Of a stretch of 64,000 nt of DNA, positions 27,819 to 36,079 are shown piece by piece. A program made the translations under genes and the position numbers. The stretch spans positions 4,868,501 to 4,932,500 of the forward strand of contig NZ_CP043930.1 in the NCBI RefSeq assembly GCF_009720525.1, in the 5' to 3' direction. Source of the stretch: Gimesia benthica. GTDB lineage: Bacteria > Planctomycetota > Planctomycetia > Planctomycetales > Planctomycetaceae. The notes beneath the pieces were generated by a model. The model searched no databases and had not been told where the DNA came from. It saw nothing but the letters and a program-made list of their open reading frames with translations. Position 1 is the first letter of the stretch. Every line of letters starts with the position of its first letter.

Positions 27819-29783
27819 ATGAGCTACAGAGAAGAAGTTGAACTTGTACCACGGAACGGTCATATCCTGATCGTTTTAATCGTTGCCCGAATTTCGGGCT
27901 GTGCAAACCAAAAAGAACTCAGCCTGGAGGATCAGGTCGATCATGCGAAAGAAGTTGCGCAGGAGTACTATGGGGGAGAGATCGACTTTAGAATCATCTC
28001 CACAAAAGGGAAAGGTGAGCGTCTCGACCGTCCAGAGCTACTCGATATCGAGGAGAGGCTCGAAGCGAATGAATTTGATTTAATGATCTTCGAAGATATC
28101 GGTCGTCTGGTACGCGGGGCTGCAGCACACACGATGTGTGGTACTGCGGTGGATAATGGTACTCGAGTGATTTCACCAAACGACGACTTTGATACGAATG
28201 ATTCCGATTGGGAATCCAAAGTGATGGATGCATGCAAAGAGCATATGAAGCATAATGAGCATACATCACGTCGGATCAAACAGAAAAAAATGAACCGGTT
28301 TAAAAAATATGGTGCTGCGACTCCTTGCCCCATCGCCGGTTATATCAAACCAGATGGGGCCGAGACATTCTCAGACTGGTCTAAAGATGCAGATGCTGCT
28401 GAGTACATCAAGGAAGGGTTACAGACCCTAAGAAGGACACTGAATGGTGAAGCCGTTGCGGAATACTTTAATGAAGTGGGATTTTCTCCAGGCCCCTATT
28501 GCAGAAAAAAACAATGGGACGGGAAAATGGTACTCCGTTTCTACCGCAACCCGATTTTAAAAGGCTTGCCCGCACGGGGTACCATGCATACCACCAAGAA
28601 GCACAAAACGGGCAGAAGAACTTCTACTCGCAATCCCAAAGGGCCCACTTACCGGGAAGAACCACATCTGGCTTTCTTCTGTCCTGATGAGATTGACCCG
28701 GTCCTCGAAGCACTGGAAAAGAAGAATGCCCATTTTAAGCGTAAGAAAAAAACAAACGGCGTAGATTCAAGATATCAAGTTCCCAAGAAACGGACTCGGG
28801 CCTTTGGCCAGCATGCCACCTGTTATTACTGTGGCCATCGTTATGTCTGGGGAGCCAATGGCATCACCGACAGTCTGATGTGTTCTAATTCGCGGTCATG
28901 GCACTGCTGGAATTCCATTGGGTTTAATGGACCTAAAGCCGCCCGGAAGCTGCTGGGAGTAACCCTGGAAAGCCTTTCGTCTCTGGAAGGGATTGATGCT
29001 CAGTATCAGGAGATCCTGCAGCAGGCACAATCTGGTGGGCCTGAAAAACTTCGTACCCGTGAAAACAAACTGAACCGGGTCGAGGATGAAATTGAGCGTG
29101 AAAGTGAAAAGATCAAAAAACTGATCAGAGAGATAGATGGTGCCGATCCGAATCTTTTATATGAAATGATGTCGGAGTTGAGCGAACGGAAAAAAAAGCT
29201 GTCGCTCGACCGTGTAGCGTTCGAGCTTGCCAAAAAACGTCAGCTGAATCTTCCGAAATCAACTTTGGAGCTCAAAGAGATACTGCAATATCACCTTGAA
29301 GACATCGATATACACTCTCATGAGTTCGGTGACTTGATCCGGGAACTGGTCCCTGAAATCCATGTCTACCTGGTACGTCGCGTATCTGGCGGTCATTTAC
29401 TGCCTCGTGCCATGCTCCGCCTCAATCTGGCGGGGAGTATTCCAGATGCTGCTTCGATTCCCGAATTACAGCAGTTGTTGTCTCGAAAAATAACTTTGGA
29501 TCTTTTCGAACCGACTCAGCGCGAGTTGATTCGTCCAGAAGCTGTCAAACTGGCTGCCACCGGGTTGGATCAGCGTGAAATTGCCAGCCAGTTGGAATGT
29601 AACCCCACCCAGACGGCAGTATCGAATGCCTTGAAGCTGCATCGGCAGATGCTGGAAAAGGGGCTGACAAATCCCTACATATTTTTGGATGAACCGCCTG
29701 GCGACTATAAAAAGCTGCGCAGGCACAATAACCAAAAGTATTCTTTTCAGGCGAAGTCCGGTTATCAGCGGCCTCCGCTCTGA
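27819..29783 (+). CDS. Large serine recombinase
   Basis: A 654-residue protein. The resolvase-type N-terminal domain starts IVLIVARISGCANQ with the probable catalytic serine at 26 and a SLEDQ motif at 35-39, then FDLMIFEDIGRLVRG. A recombinase domain follows (about 165-290), then a zinc ribbon (CYYCGHRYVW with later CSNS and CWN), a long coiled coil (about 400-470), and a C-terminal helix-turn-helix-like segment (LAATGLDQREIASQLECN). Large serine recombinases integrate phage and conjugative elements. Having one directly downstream of a tyrosine integrase is unusual. It is followed by a strong terminator. Confidence 0.9.
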   Translation: MSYREEVELVPRNGHILIVLIVARISGCANQKELSLEDQVDHAKEVAQEYYGGEIDFRIISTKGKGERLDRPELLDIEERLEANEFDLMIFEDIGRLVRGAAAHTMCGTAVDNGTRVISPNDDFDTNDSDWESKVMDACKEHMKHNEHTSRRIKQKKMNRFKKYGAATPCPIAGYIKPDGAETFSDWSKDADAAEYIKEGLQTLRRTLNGEAVAEYFNEVGFSPGPYCRKKQWDGKMVLRFYRNPILKGLPARGTMHTTKKHKTGRRTSTRNPKGPTYREEPHLAFFCPDEIDPVLEALEKKNAHFKRKKKTNGVDSRYQVPKKRTRAFGQHATCYYCGHRYVWGANGITDSLMCSNSRSWHCWNSIGFNGPKAARKLLGVTLESLSSLEGIDAQYQEILQQAQSGGPEKLRTRENKLNRVEDEIERESEKIKKLIREIDGADPNLLYEMMSELSERKKKLSLDRVAFELAKKRQLNLPKSTLELKEILQYHLEDIDIHSHEFGDLIRELVPEIHVYLVRRVSGGHLLPRAMLRLNLAGSIPDAASIPELQQLLSRKITLDLFEPTQRELIRPEAVKLAATGLDQREIASQLECNPTQTAVSNALKLHRQMLEKGLTNPYIFLDEPPGDYKKLRRHNNQKYSFQAKSGYQRPPL

Positions 29784-29814
29784 AAATGAACGAACCCATT
29801 GATTCCTGATCCGA

Positions 29815-29839
29815 CCCCGGCAACTTGCCGGGGTTTTTT
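29815..29839 (+). terminator. Intrinsic terminator after large serine recombinase
   Basis: CCCCGGCAA pairs with TTGCCGGGG (loop forms from the central bases) followed by six T. It lies 31 bp after the recombinase stop codon. Confidence 0.9.
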
Positions 29840-29864
29840 AATGCGCTATCTGAAAGGAGCCATT

Positions 29865-30023
29865 TTGAGAGCCAGACACTCCAAAACCAAAAAGAAAAAC
29901 GTGAAGCCAACTGGCCCCGTCATACCGGGCAGTCCCGTCCATCGACTGTTACAACTGATTGCCAGATCAATCGTCAAAAAGTATGAACCGGACGACGCAG
30001 AACGGGATTCCCGTAAAAACTAA
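29865..30023 (+). CDS. Small basic protein of unknown function
   Basis: A frame of 52 residues if TTG 29865 is the start; AAAGGAG lies 7 nt upstream of it, while an in-frame ATG at 29841 sits inside the terminator. The sequence is basic (RARHSKTKKKNVKPTGPVIP) with a helical block SPVHRLLQLIARSIVKKYE. I do not recognise a family. The ribosome site and the element context support it as a real accessory gene, but it is short. Confidence 0.45.
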   Translation: MRARHSKTKKKNVKPTGPVIPGSPVHRLLQLIARSIVKKYEPDDAERDSRKN

Positions 30024-30057
30024 ATTATGCCGCAAAACGTGTCATGATAAATAGGGA
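30022..30057 (+). promoter_or_regulatory. Copy 1 of a repeated promoter-like box
   Basis: Shares the pattern AAAACGYGKCATRATA, plus flanking TAAWTT upstream and AGGGA downstream, with boxes at 32191-32220 and 32290-32325. CATRAT resembles a -10 element. This copy precedes the gene at 30163. Confidence 0.4.
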
Positions 30058-30162
30058 GAGCTTAGCCATTGAAATCGTTGAGCAGTCCAGTACCGGCAGT
30101 GTGCCTGATTGACGATGGAGTTAATGCCCTGATAAAAAGTCCCTTCGACAGAAAGGAGAACA

Positions 30163-30474
30163 ATGATACAGAAACAAGATTTCATGTTGATCCGAGCGGC
30201 CCTGCAGTTCTGGTACGAAGAGATGGATCTCAAGGACCCAGACGTGTTCGCGATCTATTCAGGTGGCCCCAGAATCAAGCCAGCCTGGCAAGAAGAAGAC
30301 ATTCAACAACTTCGCCAGCAGTTGCTGGCAGCACAACTACGCTATACTGTGTGCCATTCTGATGCGGCCAGCGTAAAGACTCCCCGTCTGTTTAACTCTC
30401 CGGAGGTTGCCAGACAGGCGATGGCAGACGCGTCTGACCGCCTGGGAGTCGTTCTGGTCACCCCAGCGGTTTGA
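30163..30474 (+). CDS. Small acidic protein of the integrative element, unknown function
   Basis: A 103-residue protein with AGAAAGGAG before the ATG. It is soluble, with an alpha/beta look: an N-terminal helix (FMLIRAALQFWYEEM), a second helix (EEDIQQLRQQLLAAQLRYTV) and a C-terminal strand (GVVLVTPAV). I cannot name a domain. It lies downstream of a promoter-like box and converges on a broken XRE regulator gene. Likely an accessory gene of the mobile element. Confidence 0.65.
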   Translation: MIQKQDFMLIRAALQFWYEEMDLKDPDVFAIYSGGPRIKPAWQEEDIQQLRQQLLAAQLRYTVCHSDAASVKTPRLFNSPEVARQAMADASDRLGVVLVTPAV

Positions 30475-30487
30475 ACTCCTTCAAACC
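30468..30487. terminator. Hairpin between convergent genes
   Basis: GGTTTGAA pairs perfectly with TTCAAACC around a 4-nt loop. It overlaps both 3' ends (the gene at 30163 and the XRE relic). No T run follows, so termination is uncertain. Confidence 0.35.
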
Positions 30488-30679
30488 CCTTCCATCAGTT
30501 CGGCCAGGCTGATGCCGAGTGTCTTTGTGATCCGCTCAATATTTCGCAGGGACAGATTCCTCTCCCCCCCGTTCGATCCCGCCGACGTAGGTCCGGTCCA
30601 GCTCACATACGCAAGCAAATTTCTCCTGCGAGTAACCTTGCTCTTTGCGCAGTTCCCGGACCCGCTGTCCAAATCTCAC
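30481..30679 (-). pseudogene. XRE-family HTH regulator, frameshifted at a G7 tract
   Basis: Reading leftward from GTG 30679 (GGAGG upstream) gives an XRE helix-turn-helix: [20 protein letters not shown] then [18 protein letters not shown]. At this point a run of seven G on the minus strand (C7 at 30564-30570) shifts the frame. The other frame continues [20 protein letters not shown] and AELMEGV, the normal end of the domain. With six G the gene would be intact at about 65 residues. So it is a recent pseudogene, a phase-variable gene or a sequencing error. It would be expected to repress mobile-element promoters. Confidence 0.8.
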
Positions 30680-30780
30680 CAGGAGAGTCCTCCAGGATTC
30701 AGTGGGAATGCAGCAGAACAAGCAGTCCCCAAGCAAACGTAAAAACAAAATATTTCAACTAGATAAGGTTGGTAGGTTTT

Positions 30781-31524
30781 ATGCACGAAGAAAATAACAA
30801 AACGATTGAAAATCCCCCGAGCCAGTGGTGGCTGGCGAAGCATGGTGTAGCGGAAGGTCCTCTGTCTCACCAGGAAATCTGTGATGCCTTGCAGTCAAAC
30901 AAAATCAGCCTGGCTGATTATGCCCACTCATCAAATGAGAAGGAGTGGAAGCCGCTAACTGCCTGGAGTGAGTTCGATTCTGGAACAGAAGAAGCCGGTC
31001 TACAATCTCCTCCGGCTCCCCCAGTTGAAAGCTATCCCACCGACCCTCTGATCACGAATCCCAGGCTCCCCGCCATGGCAAACTGGATCTGTATCTACAC
31101 GCTTCAGATAGCTCCCTGGCTCTGGTTTCTTTATGTCATATCACAAATGACCTACGGCACTGTGTTAGACGAAAAAGATCCTCTGATGGGGGTTGAGGCT
31201 TTAGCGATGTTTATCAGCATGCTTGTTTCATTGGGGGTGACGATTTCATTGTTCATAGGTGGGGCTCGACTTAGAGCGTTAAGCCGTTCAGGCCCGAATA
31301 TCATTATCCTCAGTATCGTGGTCGCAACAGCGGTCCACCTACTGTTGTCTCTCTGGGGGATTGGGATTATTGCGATGGCTGACCAGAGCAACTTTGCCTC
31401 AAAAACCGTAGCAGTCGAGTTAATTAACTATTTTGTAGTGATCGTCGAATTGTGCGAATGGGCGTTTCTACTCACGACACTTTTCTGGCTGCGACGTAAC
31501 GCCCACTTTCTGCCCCTGACCTGA
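30781..31524 (+). CDS. GYF-like domain membrane protein
   Basis: Start taken at ATG 30781, giving 247 residues; a TTG four codons earlier is possible. Residues about 12-65 form a GYF_2-type domain (QWWLAKHGVAEGPLSHQEIC then DYAHSSNEKEWKPLTAW), a peptide-binding fold common in planctomycete membrane proteins. A Pro-rich linker is followed by four membrane segments (about 100-245). No enzyme motif is visible. A second GYF-like membrane protein follows 61 bp downstream. The role is unknown; a binding scaffold at the membrane is plausible. Confidence 0.75.
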   Translation: MHEENNKTIENPPSQWWLAKHGVAEGPLSHQEICDALQSNKISLADYAHSSNEKEWKPLTAWSEFDSGTEEAGLQSPPAPPVESYPTDPLITNPRLPAMANWICIYTLQIAPWLWFLYVISQMTYGTVLDEKDPLMGVEALAMFISMLVSLGVTISLFIGGARLRALSRSGPNIIILSIVVATAVHLLLSLWGIGIIAMADQSNFASKTVAVELINYFVVIVELCEWAFLLTTLFWLRRNAHFLPLT

Positions 31525-31585
31525 AGCCCCAGAATAAATAGGAAATATTGATTGGTTAACCTTAACAGTAAGGAGAACGTCCCAC

Positions 31586-32131
31586 GTGACAGAATATCCA
31601 GTCCCCGAAAACCGGGAAGCCACAGAGTGGCGTTTTGATGACCAGGGCCTGCTTGCAGGCCCTTACTCATATATTGAACTCATGGAATATGTTGAGCTGG
31701 ACTACATCCAGCCGGAAACGGAAATCATTCACGAAGACGGCCGGAAATATCAGGCATTTGAGGTCGGATTATTTCCCGGCTTCGTCCCTGAAAAACCAGA
31801 CCCTGCGGAGGAGTACAGGAATGCTGTGACACCTTTGCCTGGCTGGAATTTCCTGGCAGGAGTGGTCGTGTTTTCTTTGGTTTCATTTAAAGTGCAGCAA
31901 AAAGTTCCAGAAGGTCATTGGTTCAATGGGATCATGCCATTCTCGATGATCATTGGTGGCTTCGCGATGGTTTTGATTGGCTGTTATACCGGTTTGACTG
32001 GAATTGCTCACAGTTTCAGCGGCATTCCACAATATCGGCCTGTCTTCAACAGAATTGGAGCCGTGATTGCCATTGTTTTTGGCACCATATTGATTTTCTG
32101 GGGATTTCAAGTGCTTCTCTTCAGCAAATAG
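31586..32131 (+). CDS. Second GYF-like domain membrane protein
   Basis: A 181-residue protein starting at GTG 31586 with AAGGAGAACG upstream. The N-terminal 60 residues contain a GYF_2-like unit (WRFDDQGLLAGPYSYIELME then IIHEDGRKYQAFEV). Three hydrophobic segments follow (WNFLAGVVVFSLVSF, MIIGGFAMVLIGCYTGL, IGAVIAIVFGTILIFWGF). It probably forms a pair with the preceding gene. No catalytic residues are seen. Confidence 0.7.
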   Translation: MTEYPVPENREATEWRFDDQGLLAGPYSYIELMEYVELDYIQPETEIIHEDGRKYQAFEVGLFPGFVPEKPDPAEEYRNAVTPLPGWNFLAGVVVFSLVSFKVQQKVPEGHWFNGIMPFSMIIGGFAMVLIGCYTGLTGIAHSFSGIPQYRPVFNRIGAVIAIVFGTILIFWGFQVLLFSK

Positions 32132-32190
32132 TTGCCCAGAACAGATTTCAATTCATTTCCTCAGAACTGTGAGAGCATCGTCGACCTTAA

Positions 32191-32220
32191 TTCTGGCGAA
32201 AAACGCGTCATAATACTTGA
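32191..32220 (+). promoter_or_regulatory. Copy 2 of the repeated promoter-like box
   Basis: Matches AAAACGYGKCATRATA at nearly all positions (AAAACGCGTCATAATA) with the same TTAATT-like upstream segment. It lies in the 320-bp non-coding stretch after the second GYF gene. Its CATAAT is the closest of the three to a consensus -10. Confidence 0.38.
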
Positions 32221-32289
32221 AGAAAAAGAGAAGAAGCCAGGAGAAATGACAAGCTGGAAAAATTAGATATCAGGCGCGTCTCATCATCT

Positions 32290-32325
32290 AAATTTTGGCC
32301 TAAAACGTGGCATGATACATGAGGG
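32290..32325 (+). promoter_or_regulatory. Copy 3 of the repeated promoter-like box
   Basis: TAAATTTTGGCC..AAAACGTGGCATGATACATGAGGGA, very close to copy 1, with similarity continuing into GCTTA downstream. It is about 125 bp upstream of the small membrane protein gene at 32452. The rest of 32132-32451 has no gene. Confidence 0.4.
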
Positions 32326-32379
32326 AAACGCTTACCTATCATCGATCGCAGTCGATCTTATTTCAAACTCGTCATCAGT

Positions 32380-32417
32380 AAAAACGCCCCGCATTGCACA
32401 TAAATGCGGGGCGTTTT
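32380..32417. terminator. Symmetrical hairpin, possible bidirectional terminator
   Basis: AAAACGCCCCGCATT pairs with AATGCGGGGCGTTTT around a short loop, giving a 15-bp stem flanked by A and T runs on both sides. It sits between promoter box 3 and the gene at 32452, so it would act as a leader attenuator if the box is a promoter. Confidence 0.7.
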
Positions 32418-32451
32418 GTGTTTACACATCCTCAACAGAAAGGAGCTTTGC

Positions 32452-32643
32452 TTGGAATACATGGTTTTAACGTTCGTCTCTGTCGCCCTGTTGCTGACTG
32501 TCGTCTCTTTCATCAAGGAACGGCGGTTGCGGCTGGCGCTGCAGGGAATTCTCAGACACCTGATTCAACGCTGGAGGGCACATGGAAAAACCGACTCTAC
32601 CAATCACACTAACATTGATCCTGCTGACCGGAGCCGGCTGTAG
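32452..32643 (+). CDS. Small single-pass membrane protein
   Basis: A frame of 63 residues from TTG 32452, which has AAAGGAG 6 nt upstream; ATG 32461 is an alternative. The first 20 residues are hydrophobic (MVLTFVSVALLLTVVSFI), followed by an Arg-rich amphipathic helix (ERRLRLALQGILRHLIQRW). It overlaps the next gene by 62 bp, which is more than usual. It resembles a small phage- or plasmid-type membrane protein; no family is assigned. Confidence 0.5.
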   Translation: MEYMVLTFVSVALLLTVVSFIKERRLRLALQGILRHLIQRWRAHGKTDSTNHTNIDPADRSRL

Positions 32644-33154
32644 TTCCGACGAAAACAGCCGTGTGGCCGAACTGGCAACACGGCAGCTGGAGCGCCAGGC
32701 TGAGCAGAACCAACGCATGACGGAACTCCAGCAGGAAGTTGCCTCCGGTTCACGGGAACTGGTGGAAGCAGACGCCAGATCCCGGCAGGAGATGGTCACG
32801 CTGCAGCGCGAGATGCAGACCGAGCGAAACGAGATCGGATACCAGCGGGACCAGCTGGAGGCAGAACGCCGTGAAATTGCTGACAGCAGAAATCGTGACC
32901 CGATCATTGCGGCGGCGATCACCAGGGTGACCATGGTGGTCGTTAGCCTGCTGCCCCTGTTGATCTGCTGGTTGCTGCTCAGGCAGAAAATCGAACCCGC
33001 TAACGATCAGCAAATGACAGAGCTGCTACTGGATGACCTGGTCTCAGCAGAACCGTGGCTGATGCCGCCTGCGAACACAGATCCAGACAAACCGCGGCTG
33101 CCGGATTTCCCGCAGCCCCCCGATCCTGGAAATCCCACAGAAAGGAGCACATGA
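32582..33154 (+). CDS. Lipoprotein with coiled coil and membrane segment
   Basis: A 190-residue protein with GGAGG before the ATG. The leader (LPITLTLILLTGAGC) ends in a lipobox, Cys20. Residues about 25-105 are a Glu/Arg/Gln-rich coiled coil (VAELATRQLERQAEQNQRMT onward). A second hydrophobic helix (ITRVTMVVVSLLPLLICWLL, about 113-132) and a Pro-rich acidic tail follow. The lipobox plus an internal membrane helix is odd: either the N-terminal segment is a true signal and the tail is cytoplasmic, or the lipobox is fortuitous. It lies immediately before the first DUF1257 gene. Confidence 0.7.
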   Translation: MEKPTLPITLTLILLTGAGCSSDENSRVAELATRQLERQAEQNQRMTELQQEVASGSRELVEADARSRQEMVTLQREMQTERNEIGYQRDQLEAERREIADSRNRDPIIAAAITRVTMVVVSLLPLLICWLLLRQKIEPANDQQMTELLLDDLVSAEPWLMPPANTDPDKPRLPDFPQPPDPGNPTERST

Positions 33155-33155
33155 A

Positions 33156-33467
33156 ATGTCACACATAGTCACGATCAAAACAGAGGTCCGCGATGCCGAA
33201 GCCCTGGGCTTGGCCTGCCGACGACTCGCACTGGGAGAGCCCGTTCACGAGACCGTCCCGCTGTTTAGCGGGGAAGCCACGGGCTATGCAGTCCGTCTCC
33301 CCGACTGGCGGTATCCCGTTGTCTTTGACGTCGAACGGGGCCAAGTCCGCTACGACAACTTTGAAGGCCGCTGGGGTGAGCTGTCTCACCTCAATCGGCT
33401 GCTGCAATCTTACGGCGTGGAAAAGTCGAGTCGTTCACAGTGCACCCCATGCAATGGTTTCAATTGA
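33156..33467 (+). CDS. DUF1257 (Ycf35-like) protein, C-terminus lost by insertion
   Basis: A 103-residue product starting MSHIVTIKTEVRD, with ACRRLALGEPVHETV, LFSGEATGYAVRLPDWRYPV and YDNFEGRWGELSHLNRL, the DUF1257/Ycf35-like pattern. Normal members continue after VEK with KLEAR..GH and a final strand. Here the frame leaves the family after GVEK (about residue 89) and runs 14 unrelated residues to a stop. The missing end is found 3 kb downstream at 36366-36500. The function of DUF1257 is unknown; Ycf35 is widespread in cyanobacteria and plastids. AAAGGAG precedes the ATG. Confidence 0.85.
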   Translation: MSHIVTIKTEVRDAEALGLACRRLALGEPVHETVPLFSGEATGYAVRLPDWRYPVVFDVERGQVRYDNFEGRWGELSHLNRLLQSYGVEKSSRSQCTPCNGFN

Positions 33468-33590
33468 GAAATGATACAAATATTGCCTGGTTTTATATTA
33501 CCTAGGCTATTCAAGTCAGCGTTCGAGTATGGGTTGCATACTCATGTATTTTATATCGTCCAGTCACGCCATAAAGGAGAGTCAAATACG

Positions 33591-33953
33591 ATGTCCCATA
33601 TTGTTCAAATTCAGACCGAAGTTCGCGATCCCGTTGCGGTATCCTCTGCCTGCTCCAGACTTTCGCTGCCTGCACCAACCCAACGTACTGTTCGACTTTT
33701 TAATGGAGAAGTTTCTGGATTGGCAGTCGAGCTTCCCGGCTGGCGGTATCCTGTAGTCTGTCAGCTTGCCTCCGGCCAGCTTCAATACGACAACTATGAA
33801 GGCCGTTGGGGAGATCAAGCTCATCTCAATAGATTCGTCCAGATTTATTGCGTGGAGAAGGCTAAATTAGAGGCCAGAAAGGCAGGCCATTGCATCAATG
33901 AACGAACACTACAAGACGGTAGCATACTGATTCAGGTACAAGTAAATTCCTGA
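33591..33953 (+). CDS. DUF1257 (Ycf35-like) protein, intact copy carried by the element
   Basis: Start at ATG 33591 with AAAGGAG upstream; 120 residues, full family length. Motifs: MSHIVQIQTEVRD, LFNGEVSGLAVELPGWRYPV, YDNYEGRWGDQAHLNRF, VEKAKLEARKAGH and a final LQDGSILIQVQV strand. It is clearly homologous to, but diverged from, the interrupted copy (roughly half the residues differ or are conservative changes), so it is not a recent duplication. It may supply the function destroyed by the insertion. The 120 bp before it are AT-rich and probably hold its promoter. Confidence 0.88.
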   Translation: MSHIVQIQTEVRDPVAVSSACSRLSLPAPTQRTVRLFNGEVSGLAVELPGWRYPVVCQLASGQLQYDNYEGRWGDQAHLNRFVQIYCVEKAKLEARKAGHCINERTLQDGSILIQVQVNS

Positions 33954-33967
33954 GTTTCTTGCGGATA

Positions 33968-36079
33968 TCATGTCTTGTTCTTGCCCTTTGTGTTTTTTGT
34001 TTTGGGACCAGGAAACCTACGGGGGGATGGAGGTGCGGTCAATTCCCGACATTTCGCTTCGTCTGCGGTAATAATCCAGCGGCCATCATCAGCTTTGCGA
34101 GCGTTAATTTTCCCATCCTTAATCCATTGATGGATTTTTCCATATTTCACCTGAAGCTTCTGAGTTAATTCAGTGATGTACCACTCATTTTCATTGAGCG
34201 GGCAGGAATTTTGATATGACGATTTTTTAGTCGTCCTCAATCCGTAACGGAGCATCAGCATTCGCACACGTGATTCGTTAAACGGCAATCCCCTGGGCGT
34301 CAGAAATCCCTCCTCATTCAACTTGTTGGCAATCTGTGGTGCAGAGATTTTTGAGTCCAGCAGTTCTTTCAGGTATTGCATTAGTTGCGTTCCGGTACTG
34401 AGTTTCGAGAGCTGTCCGACAGGCCGCCGAAAACGCGTATAGGTCTGGTGACCGCCGGCCCAATGGATTCGCGCCTCCACCCACTCACTTTTTCCTTCTA
34501 CATCAATGACCACATGGTCAATGATCTCACGGAGAATTTCTTTTCGATCCACGTCCGTTGTGCTGGCGGCGGTCCACAGGGCAGGAACATTTGCTGCTAA
34601 TCCCTTGATTCGTTCCTGATCTTCGTTGCTCAGTGACTTTGGTCGCTCTTGTAGAAAACGCTCGTATTGTTCTTCCAGTTCACGTTGGGAACGTAGTTTT
34701 TCTTCCCAGGCCAGTTCCAGTGTTCTCGCTACCAGTCGATTCTCTGGTTCGACTGCATGATACTGTCTCGCGGCACGCTCTGCTTCGTAAGTGGCCCGCT
34801 CCAGTTTCTGGCTCCATAATGTTTGAGATGCTTCACGTTGTTCATGGAAATCGGAGGCAACTTGACAGCTGACAGCCAGAGCTGATGGTTGAAGCGCCAG
34901 CATTGCCAGTCTCACCACTTCATCATCTAAGGGTTGTGCTTTCAGTCTTTGACAGACTGGATCAGCATAGAGCGAAGATCGTGCGGAACACTGGTAACTG
35001 GGCCTGGAATTGCTTCCTCCGTACTGCGTTCGCAATCGATATCCACAGCGTCCGCACACCAGCATCCCTGCCAATAATGCTCGACCTTGCCGCACACTCC
35101 CACGCGAGGAGATGATTGACCGGTTCTGTTCCAGCCGCTCCTGATTTTCTTCATATTGAGACCAGGAAATATAGGCTGGAAATCGATCCCTCAATAAGAC
35201 CAACCATTCGTTCCGTGATAAGCGGCTTGGACCTTTTTGTTGTTTTCTCTTCTGACTTTGGCAACTACGCCCAAACACATAAGCTCCTGCATAAACCGGA
35301 TGAGTAAGCATGTTCTGTATGGCTGTCTGGTTGGGACGTCTCCATTCCAGTTGTCCTTTGTTAGGGCCTGAGGATGGTCGGACTGGCATGCGAATCCCCT
35401 CAGCAACCAGATGACGTAATACGGCATGCATTGTGCCTAACCGTTCGAACTGATCGAATATAGTTCGCACAACCCCCTGAGCCTGCTCATCGGGATCAAA
35501 CACCAGTTCGTCAGCCGAGCGAACATAACCAACGGGGCCTTTACTTAACAATTCACCGCGACGTGCCTTTTGTAGAGCACCTTGCCACATTCGCTGTCGC
35601 AGGACGTGCAATTCGGCCTCGGACATGGTTCCCTTTAGTCCCAGCAGGAGTCGGTCATTATAGGATGACGGATCGTATAGTCCATCAAGGTCGGAGATCA
35701 GTGTGTCAAATAGAGCACACAGTTCCAGCAACTGATACCAGTCTTTGCAACTCCGTGCTAAACGAGACATTTCAACCCCCAGGATGACACCAACATGTCC
35801 CAATGCCACCTCACTGAGTAAACGCTGGAAGCCCAGTCTTTTTTCACTCGAAGATCCCGAAAATCCTAGATCATCATCAATTACCAGAATGCGCTCGGTT
35901 GGCCATCCCAGTCGTTCAGCCTGGGCCACCAGACCATACTGGAGTTGAGTAGATTCCTGATGGTGCTGGACCTGATGGACGGAGGATTGACGTACATAAA
36001 CAACAGCCAGCCGTTCCTGATGATGACTTTTAATTTTTTTGTCACGAGCTGCCAGCAGATTCTGTTCGGGGTGACTCAT
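33968..36079 (-). CDS. Serine recombinase with zinc ribbon (703 aa)
   Basis: The catalytic N-terminus reads LAVVYVRQSS (probable nucleophile Ser32), then LQYGLVAQAERLGWP, VIDDDLGFSGSS and GVEMSRLARSCKDWYQLLEL. A recombinase domain (about 165-290) with SKGPVGYVRS and MLTHPVYAGAYVFGR follows, then a zinc ribbon (CGRCGYRLR with later CSAR and CQRL), a coiled coil, and a C-terminal region with a helix-turn-helix-like segment and a basic tail. It is unrelated in detail to the recombinase at 27819. Its start overlaps the upstream small gene by 4 nt. It presumably catalysed insertion of this block into the DUF1257 gene. Confidence 0.92.
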   Translation of the reverse strand: MSHPEQNLLAARDKKIKSHHQERLAVVYVRQSSVHQVQHHQESTQLQYGLVAQAERLGWPTERILVIDDDLGFSGSSSEKRLGFQRLLSEVALGHVGVILGVEMSRLARSCKDWYQLLELCALFDTLISDLDGLYDPSSYNDRLLLGLKGTMSEAELHVLRQRMWQGALQKARRGELLSKGPVGYVRSADELVFDPDEQAQGVVRTIFDQFERLGTMHAVLRHLVAEGIRMPVRPSSGPNKGQLEWRRPNQTAIQNMLTHPVYAGAYVFGRSCQSQKRKQQKGPSRLSRNEWLVLLRDRFPAYISWSQYEENQERLEQNRSIISSRGSVRQGRALLAGMLVCGRCGYRLRTQYGGSNSRPSYQCSARSSLYADPVCQRLKAQPLDDEVVRLAMLALQPSALAVSCQVASDFHEQREASQTLWSQKLERATYEAERAARQYHAVEPENRLVARTLELAWEEKLRSQRELEEQYERFLQERPKSLSNEDQERIKGLAANVPALWTAASTTDVDRKEILREIIDHVVIDVEGKSEWVEARIHWAGGHQTYTRFRRPVGQLSKLSTGTQLMQYLKELLDSKISAPQIANKLNEEGFLTPRGLPFNESRVRMLMLRYGLRTTKKSSYQNSCPLNENEWYITELTQKLQVKYGKIHQWIKDGKINARKADDGRWIITADEAKCRELTAPPSPRRFPGPKTKNTKGKNKT

